Source: Eutypa lata
Lineage: Eukaryota; Ascomycota; Sordariomycetes; Xylariales; Diatrypaceae
Direction: 5' to 3'
NCBI GenBank assembly: GCA_022661535.1
Contig: JAKULF010000007.1
Span: forward strand, 2,356,001 to 2,420,000
DNA length: 64,000 nucleotides
Made by a program: the position numbers and the translations under genes. Each line of letters starts with the position of its first letter. Positions within the stretch are counted from its first letter, which is position 1. The notes beneath the pieces are model-generated. The model did not search any database and was not told the DNA's origin. It saw nothing but the letters and a program-made list of their open reading frames with translations. Positions 11,192-20,702 of the stretch are shown one piece after another.

Positions 11192-13752
11192 CTAGCATGG
11201 CTCCTTCGCATTATACTCAAGCTTGAATACCCAACAAAATTTATCCGCCTCGACTACGTCCCCGGTGATATCAATCCAGATACCGCCGCCCTCGCTAAGA
11301 CCCCATTCCAATTCAATCTCCCCATCTATACCCAGAGCGGTGACTCGGTCGCCCTCGAGAGCCGGGATCTTAGCCTGGATCTCCAGACGCCCAGCAACCG
11401 GCTCCTGAAAACCCAGAACGTAAAACGCATCATTCGTCTGCGTGAACCTGAGCTCGCCTTCCTCCGGCGTCACAGCCCAATAGGTGGTATTAAAAACAGC
11501 CTCGCCGTGAGCATGAATCCAGGAGCCAGCCTCCCTCAGGTTATCGACCTCGACCTGAACGATGGACCCATCGGCACGGGGTCCGATATCGAGGAGGAAG
11601 TTGCCGTTCTTGCTGACCATGTCGACGAGGTTGTGCACGATCGTAGTGGCGTTCATGTATTCCTCGTCGGGCGTGGCGCGGTTGTACCCGTAGCTGAAGG
11701 GGTCCATCCCCTGGTTGCTCTCCCACTTGCGACGCTGCGGCGTGCTGAAGGTCGCGTATTCCGGGGTGTCGAAGTCGGCGGCCCACGGCGATCCGCACCG
11801 GTCATTGATGGTGACCTGGCGGCCCTGCGCGCGCGCCCAGTTGAACCACCGCGCTGCGAAGCCGTCCGTCCCGTTCGACGCCCCCGCGTCGCACCACATG
11901 ATGTCGGTCTCGTACCGGTAGGCGAGCAGATCCATCTGCGGCACCATGAGGTCCGGGATGAAGTCGTCGACGGGGATGCGGCCCGTGTACGGCTCCTCGA
12001 GCCCCGTGTAGGGGTTGCGCGCTATGATGCCCGGATGGGACGTCGATGTCACGCGGTCGAACTGCGTGAACCCGTACTGTCCCCAGTCTGGGTTGAACCA
12101 CTCGGGCAGCGAGAAGTAGGTGCCTCGCCGGAGATGTGGCTGGTATGTGGCTGCGGCGTCGAATAGCTCGCCTAGGAGGTCCCGTCCCGGGCCGTAATGC
12201 ATTGACGAACGGTTAGTGATAGCGCCCGTGTCGAAATTGGCGAAGCCATCGTGGTGTTTCGTCGTGAAGACGAAGTACTGCGCTCCCGCATCGGCGAACA
12301 AATCGACCCATTCTTTGGGATCCCATGCCGACGCAGTGTAGTTCTCGAAGAAGTCATCGTAATTCAAATCAGGGCCAAATGTCTCAAGTCGGTATTTATT
12401 AAAGCCCGCTCTGTCTGCTGCAGCATGCTCGTTGATCCGAGTTGAATACCACCTAGATATAGTTAATTTCGGGCAATTATATCTAAACGTAGGGATTCAA
12501 ACTTACCAGAACCATTCGGAGTAAGCCTCGTTAGGAGTAGAGTTGCCCCAACCACTTAATGTTCCGCAGTTAGTCACCGGGAGTTATAAGGTATAATTCA
12601 GGGGTGGGTGTCTCTGTTGGTACAGGAGAGTGGCCCAAAGCCGCGCCAGGAGGGACATAAATAACATACGGAACAGAGTATGGACCCCAATGAATAAATA
12701 TACCAAACTTAGCATCATCGTACCATGAAGGTACCTCGTGCTGTACGATACTTGTGGAATCCGCCGTCCACTCCTTAAGACCAATTTCAATATCGTCAAA
12801 TGAGAATACCTTGCTCCCCTTAGTAAAGTCTAGAACGACCTCGACAGTTCCATTGAACTGGCCGTCTACAGCAACGTCGACCCGTTTTTGATCCCCTGGA
12901 CAAAGTCTCTTGACGTGTGTTTTCTGGGTAGTCGAGACTCCTGGAGCTTTAATAGATGCAGCCATTCCCGAGACGCACTCGGTTCCAGCATTATTAACAA
13001 GTAGCTCAACAATCTGAGAAGCTTCGCCGATCCACTTCTGCGTAGGTCTCACAGACTGGACATGAACATCGGGTCCCTTGTACAGCGAGAGTGCGAAGGC
13101 GTGCAACCTCCCAGACGTGGAGTTAGTCGTGTTGGGCAGAATAACGCCGCTGAGCATCTTCTCCGGGTCTAAGATGGCCGTATATTCGTATATATGAGAA
13201 GCGTTGTGGTTCGTGTCGTTATGGGTGAAGAAGTACGGGAACGTGATCTCGCCCCGTCTGATGGCGAGGAACCACCAGAACGCGTGGGCCCGCACCTCGG
13301 CGATCGAGGTGGTGTTGTCGGCGTACACCAACGTCAGGTTCCCCGACACCGTTGTAGACCGCACGTCCGAGGTGACGAGGACGGAAGCCGACACGTAGCG
13401 ATCTCGCGGCACCGGGATCTCCTGGGCTGCGCATACGACATTATCCGCAGACGCATTTTGCTGGTAACCCGGAAACTTGAACTGGACACCCGAGTGAGTT
13501 GACGTGTAGATGCCGTTCTCGCCAACGACGTCAGCGGGCAACGACTGCCCTAAAGCGTCAAGTGAGGCTTCGCCAGGCCTGGACCCGAACGCTTTATTGT
13601 TGAAGTAAGCATCAAGGCCAATGGGGACAGACTATGGAATGATTAGTTTAGAGCAAGGGCACGTCCTAAGATGGGGTAGTATAAACTACCTCTTGTGCAA
13701 TGACTCTAAGAGCGAGCGTTAAGCCCGACCACCAGGCAGTGGACAGTAGCAT
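11192..13752 (-). CDS. Secreted GH29 alpha-L-fucosidase
   Basis: Four exons, 13752-13690, 13631-12670, 12554-12507 and 12452-11192, encode 777 residues. Introns are 58, 115 and 54 bp. Exon 1 is exactly a signal peptide (about 21 residues, hydrophobic WWSGLTLAL core), so the enzyme is predicted to be secreted. An N-terminal beta-rich domain of ~320 residues with many Asn-X-Ser/Thr sites precedes the GH29 barrel. The barrel starts at [23 protein letters not shown], continues with FTTKHHDGF, and has the probable nucleophile Asp in DIMWCDAG, then NGNFLLDIGPRADG. A C-terminal beta-sandwich closes the protein. GH29 enzymes are retaining exo-fucosidases acting on fucosylated glycans, here probably plant xyloglucan or glycoproteins (inference). 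Length matches fungal members with this extra N-terminal domain. Confidence 0.9.
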
Positions 13753-14169
13753 CTCGAACGATATGGCATACCCAGAGATCAACGAAAAAGACCAACCTTT
13801 CCGGGTAACTGGGACAGACTTATAATAACGATGCCAAGGCAGTCACCGCGATCTCGGTGAAGCTATCCCCTTCCCCCCGCATATCTGATATGACATAGTA
13901 GGGCTCAACCGGGTATAAGGCTACAATGCTACCGGGGATGAGTGCTTGCTTCTCCATCGCGTACCTTGAGTTACATTTCTGTCGATTGCCGATCCATAGT
14001 AGTTAATGTTCTATCTCGCTAATCAAGATTAGCCAAAGTTGGAGTCGGCGGATGACGTCTAACCTCTCCAGGTGAACCGGCGAATATAGTTACAGGGCTT
14101 CCATGTTTTCTTACATGGGACTTTTAGTGGGGGGACTTAACGTTACACTTGGTTATTTGCCTATCTGAT
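13753..14169. other. Fucosidase upstream region
   Basis: About 420 bp between the fucosidase start and the MITE. It should contain the fucosidase promoter on the minus strand. No gene or strong motif was recognised. Confidence 0.4.
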
Positions 14170-14573
14170 CAGTGTTCCCCCTAAGCTCACCCTAAGCCAA
14201 GCCCCCCCCCTACTTGGCTTAGCTTCCCTCCAGGACCTAAAACTTACTTGCCCAAAGCTTTGACTTGCTTGGCTTGCAACGCTTGCCAAGGCTGGCACTA
14301 AGCCTATTATAAATTAGCCCGCCGCAGGCGTCGCCCAAAAAATAGGTACCTAGATACCTTCCGGAAAAGCTTTCGCCGGTCCTCCGACGCCGACTATATT
14401 ACTAGCCACACTATCCGTACGGAAGCCACAACACAGCCACAACTTCGTAAGTAAGTCAAGTTTTGGGTCGTCAAATTGGCTTAGCTTAAAAAAAAATAAG
14501 GGCTGATTGGCTTGGCTTAAGGTGAGCTTAGCTTGCCAAGGCTTGGCTTGGGGTGAGCTTGGGGGGAACACTG
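14170..14573. mobile_element. hAT-type MITE (non-autonomous DNA transposon)
   Basis: A 404-bp element begins CAGTGTTCCCCC and ends with its reverse complement. The two terminal inverted repeats match over about 34 bp with only two differences, both T/C. It is flanked by a perfect 8-bp duplication TATCTGAT at 14162-14169 and 14574-14581. An 8-bp duplication and CAGTG ends are characteristic of the hAT superfamily. The inside has no transposase reading frame and is rich in degenerate repeats of the AAGCC/TTGGC type that could fold back. It is therefore a non-autonomous copy that would have been moved by a hAT transposase elsewhere in the genome. The insertion lies between the fucosidase and LTO1 promoters. 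Confidence 0.85.
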
Positions 14574-15090
14574 TATCTGATAGAACTTCCACGTCGTACT
14601 TCGGACCTCTATCCGACATATTCAAGACCCTTAGTTGAAATAGTCGTCTGGAACCCGATAAGGTTGCACAATAAACATCGGGGCCTGTTCACTAGCGGCC
14701 GACCTAGCTAGTAATAAGAATATTAAGCCGCAGAGCCGGTTGAATCTTCTTAATATACTTCGTATTACAATGATGTTACCCGTGGGCCTATGGGCGTGCC
14801 GCAGGCCCTATCCACTTCGCATTTAGGCAGGGCTGCCCTAAATCAACCAAGGGCCCGAGGAATCGGAGCTAATGTGGGGTCGAATTTTTACTCAATTGCC
14901 CCTCCACTCCGGCGCCTGCAGGTGATGCAATGCGCTGCTGCTTGCTACCTCATCAAAAAAATAATCCGATAATCTTCTAACCAATAATCTCGGACCAAGG
15001 GGAACCATCGGCCTATATATAAGAGCAAACCTAAAAATTCACCACGTTAAAGAGGGGGAAAAAGGCGGCACCAGAGAGGTCAAAATCAAC
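14574..15090 (+). promoter_or_regulatory. Upstream region of LTO1-like gene with TATA box
   Basis: About 510 bp without a gene. A TATATATAAG stretch at 15014-15023, about 70 bp before the LTO1 ATG, is a plausible TATA element. No other regulatory motif was identified. Confidence 0.4.
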
Positions 15091-15762
15091 ATGACGTCTG
15101 ATGACATCTTCGACGATGTTCTAAACCTCGAGGAGGATTTCTACCAGGAGGGCTATGAGCACGGCTACCGGGACGGGGCCGAAGGGGGGCGGGTCGAGGG
15201 CCGCTCCGTAGGCATGAAGCAGGGGTACGAAAAGTTCGTCGAGGCCGGGCGGTTGCAGGGCCGGGCTCTCGTGTGGGCGAACCGGATACCCCGGTTGCGG
15301 TCCCTGCCGCCAGCGCAGTCACAGCCATCAAAGGAGGAAGTACCGAAGTCTCCACAGACCGAGTCTCCATCACCATCTACTATTCACACCTCGTCTCACC
15401 CCGGAGAGAACGCCGGCAACTCTGTGGACGGCGAAGACAGACACAGTAGGAGTAGGAGTAGGAGACTTCCGGACCTAATGCCGAGCAACAATGCGCGGCT
15501 GGAGAAGAACGTGGCGACGCTGTACGGTATGGTGGAGCCGGGCACGCTATCGACGCAGAACGAGGATGAGGCTGTCAATGACTTCGATAGTCGGCTCAAG
15601 GGGGCGCAGGGGAAGCTGAAGGTCATTGAGAGGGTCGTCGGCGAAAAGATAACGATGGCCGATTCGGACAGTGGTCTTTCGTCGTCCCCTACTACGACAG
15701 GGGGTCCTAAGAACAGCAATATCGAGGACATCGGGAGGATACCGGTGCCAAAGCAGGAATAA
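15091..15762 (+). CDS. LTO1: LTO1/YAE1-family Fe-S assembly adaptor
   Basis: A single-exon 223-residue protein. Residues ~18-60 carry the deca-GX3 repeat (glycines every four residues: EGYEHGYRDGAEGG, then VEGRSVGMKQGYEKFVEAGRLQGRA) of the essential YAE1 N-terminal/LTO1 family. In yeast, Lto1 with Yae1 links the ABC protein Rli1 to the cytosolic Fe-S targeting machinery, so a role in ribosome-recycling-factor maturation is inferred. The middle is low-complexity and acidic/Ser-rich, including an Arg-Ser run encoded by a GTAGGA repeat at 15445-15465. Yeast Lto1 uses a conserved C-terminal tryptophan to dock on the targeting complex; this protein ends in VPKQE and lacks it. The ATG follows an A-rich leader. 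No intron was seen. Confidence 0.78.
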   Translation: MTSDDIFDDVLNLEEDFYQEGYEHGYRDGAEGGRVEGRSVGMKQGYEKFVEAGRLQGRALVWANRIPRLRSLPPAQSQPSKEEVPKSPQTESPSPSTIHTSSHPGENAGNSVDGEDRHSRSRSRRLPDLMPSNNARLEKNVATLYGMVEPGTLSTQNEDEAVNDFDSRLKGAQGKLKVIERVVGEKITMADSDSGLSSSPTTTGGPKNSNIEDIGRIPVPKQE

Positions 15763-16368
15763 TCGGATGCGTCTGCGATAACCAAACAACTATGGTGAAA
15801 CTTGAGACACTATGGAGGGAAGGAGGGCTATTGTATATATTGAGGCCCCGTGGTCATAAGTAATTTTCCGCATTAGTTTTTACAAGGTGGGCAGCTAGAT
15901 TTCAACGGGGAATTAGAAAGCAGCCACCAAAGCAAGCATCTGCCTCAGCCTTAGACTCCTTGCAAACCCTGACGTCCTTGATATGGAACAATATGCTCAC
16001 ATTCGCCGATAGAAATGGTTCTATGGCCTGAATGGACTGGCTACGTTGTAACCCAAACATGAGCAGCGGAATAGAAATTGTCTGAAATCATCGCCTGTTT
16101 GCCATTGCGAATGAATCTTTCATGTTTGAACCGGAGGTGTGTTAAACCCAGCAAATTCAATTCGGCTCAGAATACTAGACAACACGTGGGTGCTTAATTG
16201 TAAGAAATGAGGCCCAAAGAGAACTTGAAGTTGAGTCCATCAGGAAACCTAGGTAGGTATATAAGCTCGTGCTTTTTTCTCATTTGTCTGCCCTTTATAT
16301 GTACAATCGCATCATATTTCCTTCCGCCCTTTCTAAGTCTACCACACCACGACCATCATCGCTCTGCT
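15763..16368. other. Intergenic, convergent 3' regions
   Basis: About 600 bp between the convergent LTO1-like and NUO-21.3 genes. Only short ORFs without recognisable domains occur; one at 16207-16452 is rejected because it overlaps the NUO-21.3 last intron and exon. Likely both 3' UTRs. Confidence 0.45.
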
Positions 16369-17273
16369 CTATTTGAAGGTTCGGCACGGGTACCTGTAAA
16401 AAGAAAGAGAAAAAAAAAAGTTAGCCTCATGTTTGGTTGCATTCTTTCTTAGGGATCGAATAAGGTAGGGGAAGGGGAAAGAAAGACTCACTCCTCAGGA
16501 TACGCATTCTCCTCGGTAAGCGCATAATCGTAAACCTTCCAAGTGCCCTCTTCCTCCTTCAGCTTCTGCCCACTCGGCAGGGGCGGTAATCCATTAACGA
16601 GCAAGCCAGCCGCGACCTCCTTGCCGCCCTTCCGCTCGGCCAGGGCCGCGAGGCCGCCGTCCTGGCCCTCCTGGGCGACGCTCACGAGGGCCTTCTCGCC
16701 CGCCTCGCCGACCAGGTCCTGCTTCGGCGCCGCGGCGCTGCCGACCGACAGGAGCGCCACGGCGTCGCCCTGGTTCACGAAGCTCAGCCGCGGGTACGCC
16801 CGCCGCGTGTCCCGCTTCCAGTACGGGTTGTCGGCGATGTCGCCCGCGGGCGCCGTCACGGGGTCGTCGTACGATAGGGGGTCCAGGCCCCCGGGAGTCG
16901 GGTTCCGGAAGTACGGGTTCAGCGGCACGCCGTTGGAGCGCTCCGGGTCGACGGCTAGGACGCGGCGCACGCGCTCCCAGATGCCTGTGGATTGGAGGGT
17001 TTGTTTCTGTTTTTCGGGGGGGGGGGGGTTAGTTAGTTGTTCGTTTCGGTTAGGGTTTGCCCCTGCTTGAAGGTATTTGAAGATGCGGCTATTTTGCTAC
17101 AGAGCGGCTGATACATATGCAGTTGTCGTTGTTGGGAAGAGACATTATTATGTACTTAGGTTTGGCGCGGCTGCTCGTAACAAATGGAAAGCCGGGGAAG
17201 CGAGGAATGGAGAACGTACTTGATTGATGCTTATCACGCCTCCCGCAACTTTCGCTGCCGCCTTGGAAGCCAT
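16369..17273 (-). CDS. NADH:ubiquinone oxidoreductase 21.3 kDa subunit (complex I)
   Basis: Exons 17273-17220, 17006-16492 and 16393-16369 encode 197 residues. Recognised from TLQSTGIWERVRRVLAVDP, NPYFRNPTPG, the DPVTAPAGDIADNPYWKRD block and the TEENAYPEE end, all characteristic of the fungal accessory subunit first described in Neurospora (NUO-21.3 type). It is a mitochondrial inner-membrane protein. The first intron (213 bp) contains a 13-base C run on the coding strand. Without the last splice the protein ends PEE at a TGA (16490-16488). That TGA sits inside a perfect GTGAGT donor, and a pyrimidine-rich ACAG acceptor at 16394 would extend the protein to PEEYPCRTFK. I favour the spliced form. 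The gene lies head-to-tail with QCR8, another respiratory subunit. Confidence 0.87.
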
Positions 17274-18003
17274 GATTGCGGTGTGTGTAATACAATTGCC
17301 GTTTCGGTGATGATGTAGTTTGAAGGTCGTGAGGTTTCGAGATTCGGAGGACTTCGGATGACCGAAGTATTTCCGCCTCGAAGCTTCAATGGTGAATGAG
17401 AGCTTTCTTTGGGGGTGGGGCGGAGCTTAGCCAATCAGCCTTTAGGGGATACCAATCATTGCCGGGCGCAATGTGAATGAGCACATGAATTGCTGAGACG
17501 ACTCATATATATGTGAAATAGGAAAATACCATTCAATTGAAACGGATTTGCTATGAATAGCTCTCTAATGAACTAAGTATTTAGGAATTGGTATTGAATT
17601 GACCATGTATAACAAAATATGGAAAAAAAATTACGTCAGGAGCGTAGGAGTGTTCCCGTCTTCCGTGTTGTATCGCATCGTATGACTACGTTCAAGTGAC
17701 TAGATGTAGTTAACCTACCATGGTGCCGTTGTGTATCGATATGCTTCTGCTGTAAATGTTCTTAGGAAACCCATATCTTGACGATGGGATAACAATGCCA
17801 GGAGTCGCCACTGAGGAAATCACCCATTCGTAGCATATAGTTATATATACATGCTCCTAAGAGGTTCACGACGAAATGTAATTGAAATATAATTGTATCT
17901 TTTGCTAACCGTATCAACACCCCAGTCTATTGATATACAAGGTCGTGTCTACAGATCATATAACCTGCATCACCACCTCCATCTAAGCCTCTCTTGTATT
18001 CCC
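17274..18003. other. Intergenic between NUO-21.3 and QCR8
   Basis: About 730 bp upstream of NUO-21.3 and downstream of QCR8, both on the minus strand. It should hold the NUO-21.3 promoter. No gene, tRNA or repeat was seen. Confidence 0.45.
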
Positions 18004-18792
18004 TTATTCAGAGCCAGCATACTCCTTGCGGCCAGCCTTGGAGTTCAGGTATTCGTTTCTAGTCTCCAGTTAGTTTCTAAGTCCGTAGCGCGTTTTAGAC
18101 TCGTAGGTGTTATCTGCCAAGGACAATATCCCATACCTCTCGATCGCCCATTCCATGGTGTAGTAGAAGAAGACCATGGGAGGAGCCCAGTACAGAACCT
18201 GATTCCTGAAGCGTCGCCACGAGTTGAAAACGGCGGCGTGGGCGGCGCCAGCGAGGGGGTTCTGTCGGTTAGGGCTCATGGCGTAGCTGATGATGCCTCT
18301 TTGCTTCATGCCGCCTAGATTATTTCACTTTTCGTCAGCCCACTCGATTCTTCGAATATCCATATCCCATCATCGATTTTATGGTCCCATGCCGCAGACT
18401 GATCTTCCAGCAAAATCCAGTTCCGCTATTCGTCTCTTTATTATATTGATTATTCCAGTTTCCGATTCGTTTCCCTCTTCGTTAGATACACCTATTTCGA
18501 GGTTCGCCGCACTACTGTAGCTAAGGAGACATTGGATTTCGAAATTCACTCACCAAAGTGACCCCAGGTGCCGAGAAACCTATTCACAGAATCCAGTCAG
18601 TAATTGATTTCCAGGTGATAACTTCGTATGTTCTAAGAGTGTTATGCACCCCCAGCTTGAACCCGCCAACACCAAAGAAAAGCCGCAGCTCGGTTGTTGG
18701 GTTGGGCGCCATGAGAGCGAAAAGACGACTTACTTCTCATATTTGCCGAGGGGGGTCTCGGCGCCGGCCCGGAGGATCTGAGTAGGACGCAT
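18004..18792 (-). CDS. QCR8: Cytochrome b-c1 complex subunit 8 (QCR8)
   Basis: Four exons, 18792-18734, 18579-18554, 18314-18137 and 18058-18004, encode 105 residues, a normal length for ubiquinol-cytochrome c reductase subunit 8. Exon 2 is only 26 nt and completes the diagnostic LGTWGHFGG turn. Then follow ISYAMSPNRQNPLAGAAH, FNSWRRFRNQVLYWAPPM and one transmembrane helix (VFFYYTMEWAIER), ending NEYLNSKAGRKEYAGSE after the last intron. If that intron is ignored, a false tail appears. The subunit sits in complex III of the mitochondrial inner membrane next to cytochrome b. It is transcribed divergently from PHB1. Confidence 0.93.
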
Positions 18793-19346
18793 TTCGGATG
18801 TGGTGATGAGGAAATGACGGGTATGGGATCGTCGTCGTCAATGGGTAGTGTAGTTCGTATGATGTAGAGATCAATCGTTTCGGTCGGAAGCTCGCGACAT
18901 CAAATTTACAAGCCGGCAAGAGTTCAATTGCACTCAGAAAGTGCACTAATCCCAATATAATTCAATCTACCCGCTTCGGGACTAGTCCGGCTTAGAGCAA
19001 GCCCCGCCAGAAAGTTCATCCGCCAGCAAGCATTGACCACTTTGATTTACGATACACCCCGTAAACCTTCGTACAGCTCCAACGATAAGGTGATTAATTG
19101 GATTGTTCGATCGAAGCTTCAACCCTGTCAAGAGACGACTTCTACGGTACCTCTACCCGCAACCGCAAACCCCAAGATCTCCAGACGGTATAAGCAATAC
19201 CCTCAGATCTACGGCATCATTAACCCGAGTAGTTAGAGATTACGCTCTTCATCTCTACCTACGGCCTCGGGTATCCGAACCATCGTGAACCCCACCCGAA
19301 AAGAAGAAACAGAAACAGAAACAGAAAGAAAGAAAAAGTCAAAAAA
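18793..19346. promoter_or_regulatory. Divergent promoter region QCR8 / PHB1
   Basis: 554 bp separate the ATG of QCR8 (minus) from the ATG of PHB1 (plus). The stretch directly before PHB1 (19300-19346) is a purine-rich AGAAAC/AAAG leader, typical of a fungal 5' UTR. No specific transcription-factor site could be assigned, but shared regulation of two inner-mitochondrial-membrane proteins is plausible. Confidence 0.5.
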
Positions 19347-20174
19347 ATGGCCAACTCCCTCCTCAACATATACCGGTGGGCGATCCCAGCGGCGGTCAGC
19401 GTCGCGGCGGTGCAAGCGTCGCTCTACGACGTGAAGGGCGGGACGCGGGCGGTGATCTTCGACCGGCTGCAGGGGGTGAAGGAGACGGTGGTGGGCGAGG
19501 GGACGCACTTCCTGGTGCCGTGGCTGCAGCGGAGCATCGTGTTCGACGTGCGGACGAAGCCGCGGAACATCGCGACGACGACGGGGTCGAAGGACATGCA
19601 GATGGTGAGCCTGACGCTGCGGGTGCTGCACCGGCCGGACGTGCCGGCCCTGCCCAAGATCTACCAGAACCTGGGGCCCGACTACGACGAGCGCGTGCTC
19701 CCCTCCATCGGCAACGAGGTCCTCAAGGCCATCGTGGCCCAGTTCGACGCCGCCGAGCTCATCACCCAGCGCGAGGCCGTCTCCCAGCGCATCCGCACCG
19801 ACCTCATGAAGCGCGCCCGCGAGTTCAACATCGCCCTCGAGGACGTCTCCATCACCCACATGACCTTCGGCAAGGAGTTCACCAAGGCCGTCGAGCAGAA
19901 GCAGATCGCCCAGCAGGACGCCGAGCGCGCCCGTTTCATCGTCGAGCGCGCCGAGCAGGAGCGCCAGGCCAACGTCATCCGCGCCGAGGGCGAGGCCGAG
20001 AGCGCCGAGACCATCGGCCGCGCCGTCGCCAAGTCTGGTGACGGCCTCGTTCAGATCCGCAAGATCGAGGCGTCGCGTGACATCGCCCAGACCCTCGCTT
20101 CCAACCCGAATGTCGCTTACTTGCCTGGTGGTCGGCAGGGCGGCCAGTTTCTGCTGAACGTTGGGAAGGCATGA
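19347..20174 (+). CDS. PHB1: Prohibitin 1 (PHB1)
   Basis: Single exon, 275 residues, the usual size of prohibitin-1. An N-terminal membrane anchor (about residues 8-28) precedes the SPFH/band-7 domain with GTRAVIFDRL, GEGTHFLVPWLQ, FDVRTKPRNI and LPSIGNEVLKAIVAQFDA. A long Glu/Arg/Gln-rich coiled coil follows, then the ending NVAYLPGGRQGGQFLLNVG. Prohibitin 1 and 2 form large rings in the mitochondrial inner membrane that scaffold m-AAA protease and cristae. The codons are strongly GC3-biased, consistent with high expression. It neighbours QCR8 and NUO-21.3, giving a small cluster of inner-membrane genes. Confidence 0.96.
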   Translation: MANSLLNIYRWAIPAAVSVAAVQASLYDVKGGTRAVIFDRLQGVKETVVGEGTHFLVPWLQRSIVFDVRTKPRNIATTTGSKDMQMVSLTLRVLHRPDVPALPKIYQNLGPDYDERVLPSIGNEVLKAIVAQFDAAELITQREAVSQRIRTDLMKRAREFNIALEDVSITHMTFGKEFTKAVEQKQIAQQDAERARFIVERAEQERQANVIRAEGEAESAETIGRAVAKSGDGLVQIRKIEASRDIAQTLASNPNVAYLPGGRQGGQFLLNVGKA

Positions 20175-20702
20175 GTTGAGTTGAGGGGATAATGTGATGT
20201 GATGGCATGGTGGTAAGGGAGAGAGGACGAGGATGGAGAGCTAGGTAAAGATTAAAAAAAAAGGGCATGATGTAACTCAGGTTCTAATGTCTACATAAGA
20301 AAGAGAGAATGAGAAAGGAGGGGCCCATCGGGAATGAAGAACGTATGGGGAGGACAGTGGTGGCAGTAGAAAACAATCATTGTATACTATTACGTCGGAG
20401 ACAGGCTAGAGGAAAAGACCTGCTCCTCTCCACTTCGGAACATCATGAATAAAAATGTGTCATTATCGCAAGAGCTACCCCATTGCTTATTTGGAACGTC
20501 GCGCTTGGGGGAAATTCATGCATCATTACTTGCTCTATATATGCCATCTCTAAAGACAGCTCTTCCTGCAATCGAGAGAGAACGTCTCAGAAGAAAATGC
20601 GGCTTGCTTATGCGGAGGCGAAAGCACCACATCATACTTGCCTCACCTAATCTATCTCCCTTTCTCTGCAGCAAATATATAAGAGCTTAGTTCATCGTCG
20701 CG
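20175..20702. other. Intergenic, convergent 3' regions of PHB1 and REX3-like
   Basis: About 530 bp between convergent genes; likely both 3' UTRs. No recognisable gene. Confidence 0.45.

Noticed and set aside
11135..12166. Long plus-strand ORF of 343 codons
   Set aside because: It is the antisense shadow of the GH29 catalytic exon; the composition is that of a GC-rich gene read backwards and no domain is seen.
11192..13752. Linking the fucosidase and the lactonase-like amidohydrolase as one L-fucose pathway cluster
   Set aside because: They are almost 50 kb apart with a heterochromatic block between, and the lactonase substrate is unknown.
19233..19859. 208-codon minus-strand ORF over prohibitin
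   Set aside because: Antisense shadow of the GC3-biased PHB1 gene; His/Arg-rich low-complexity translation.
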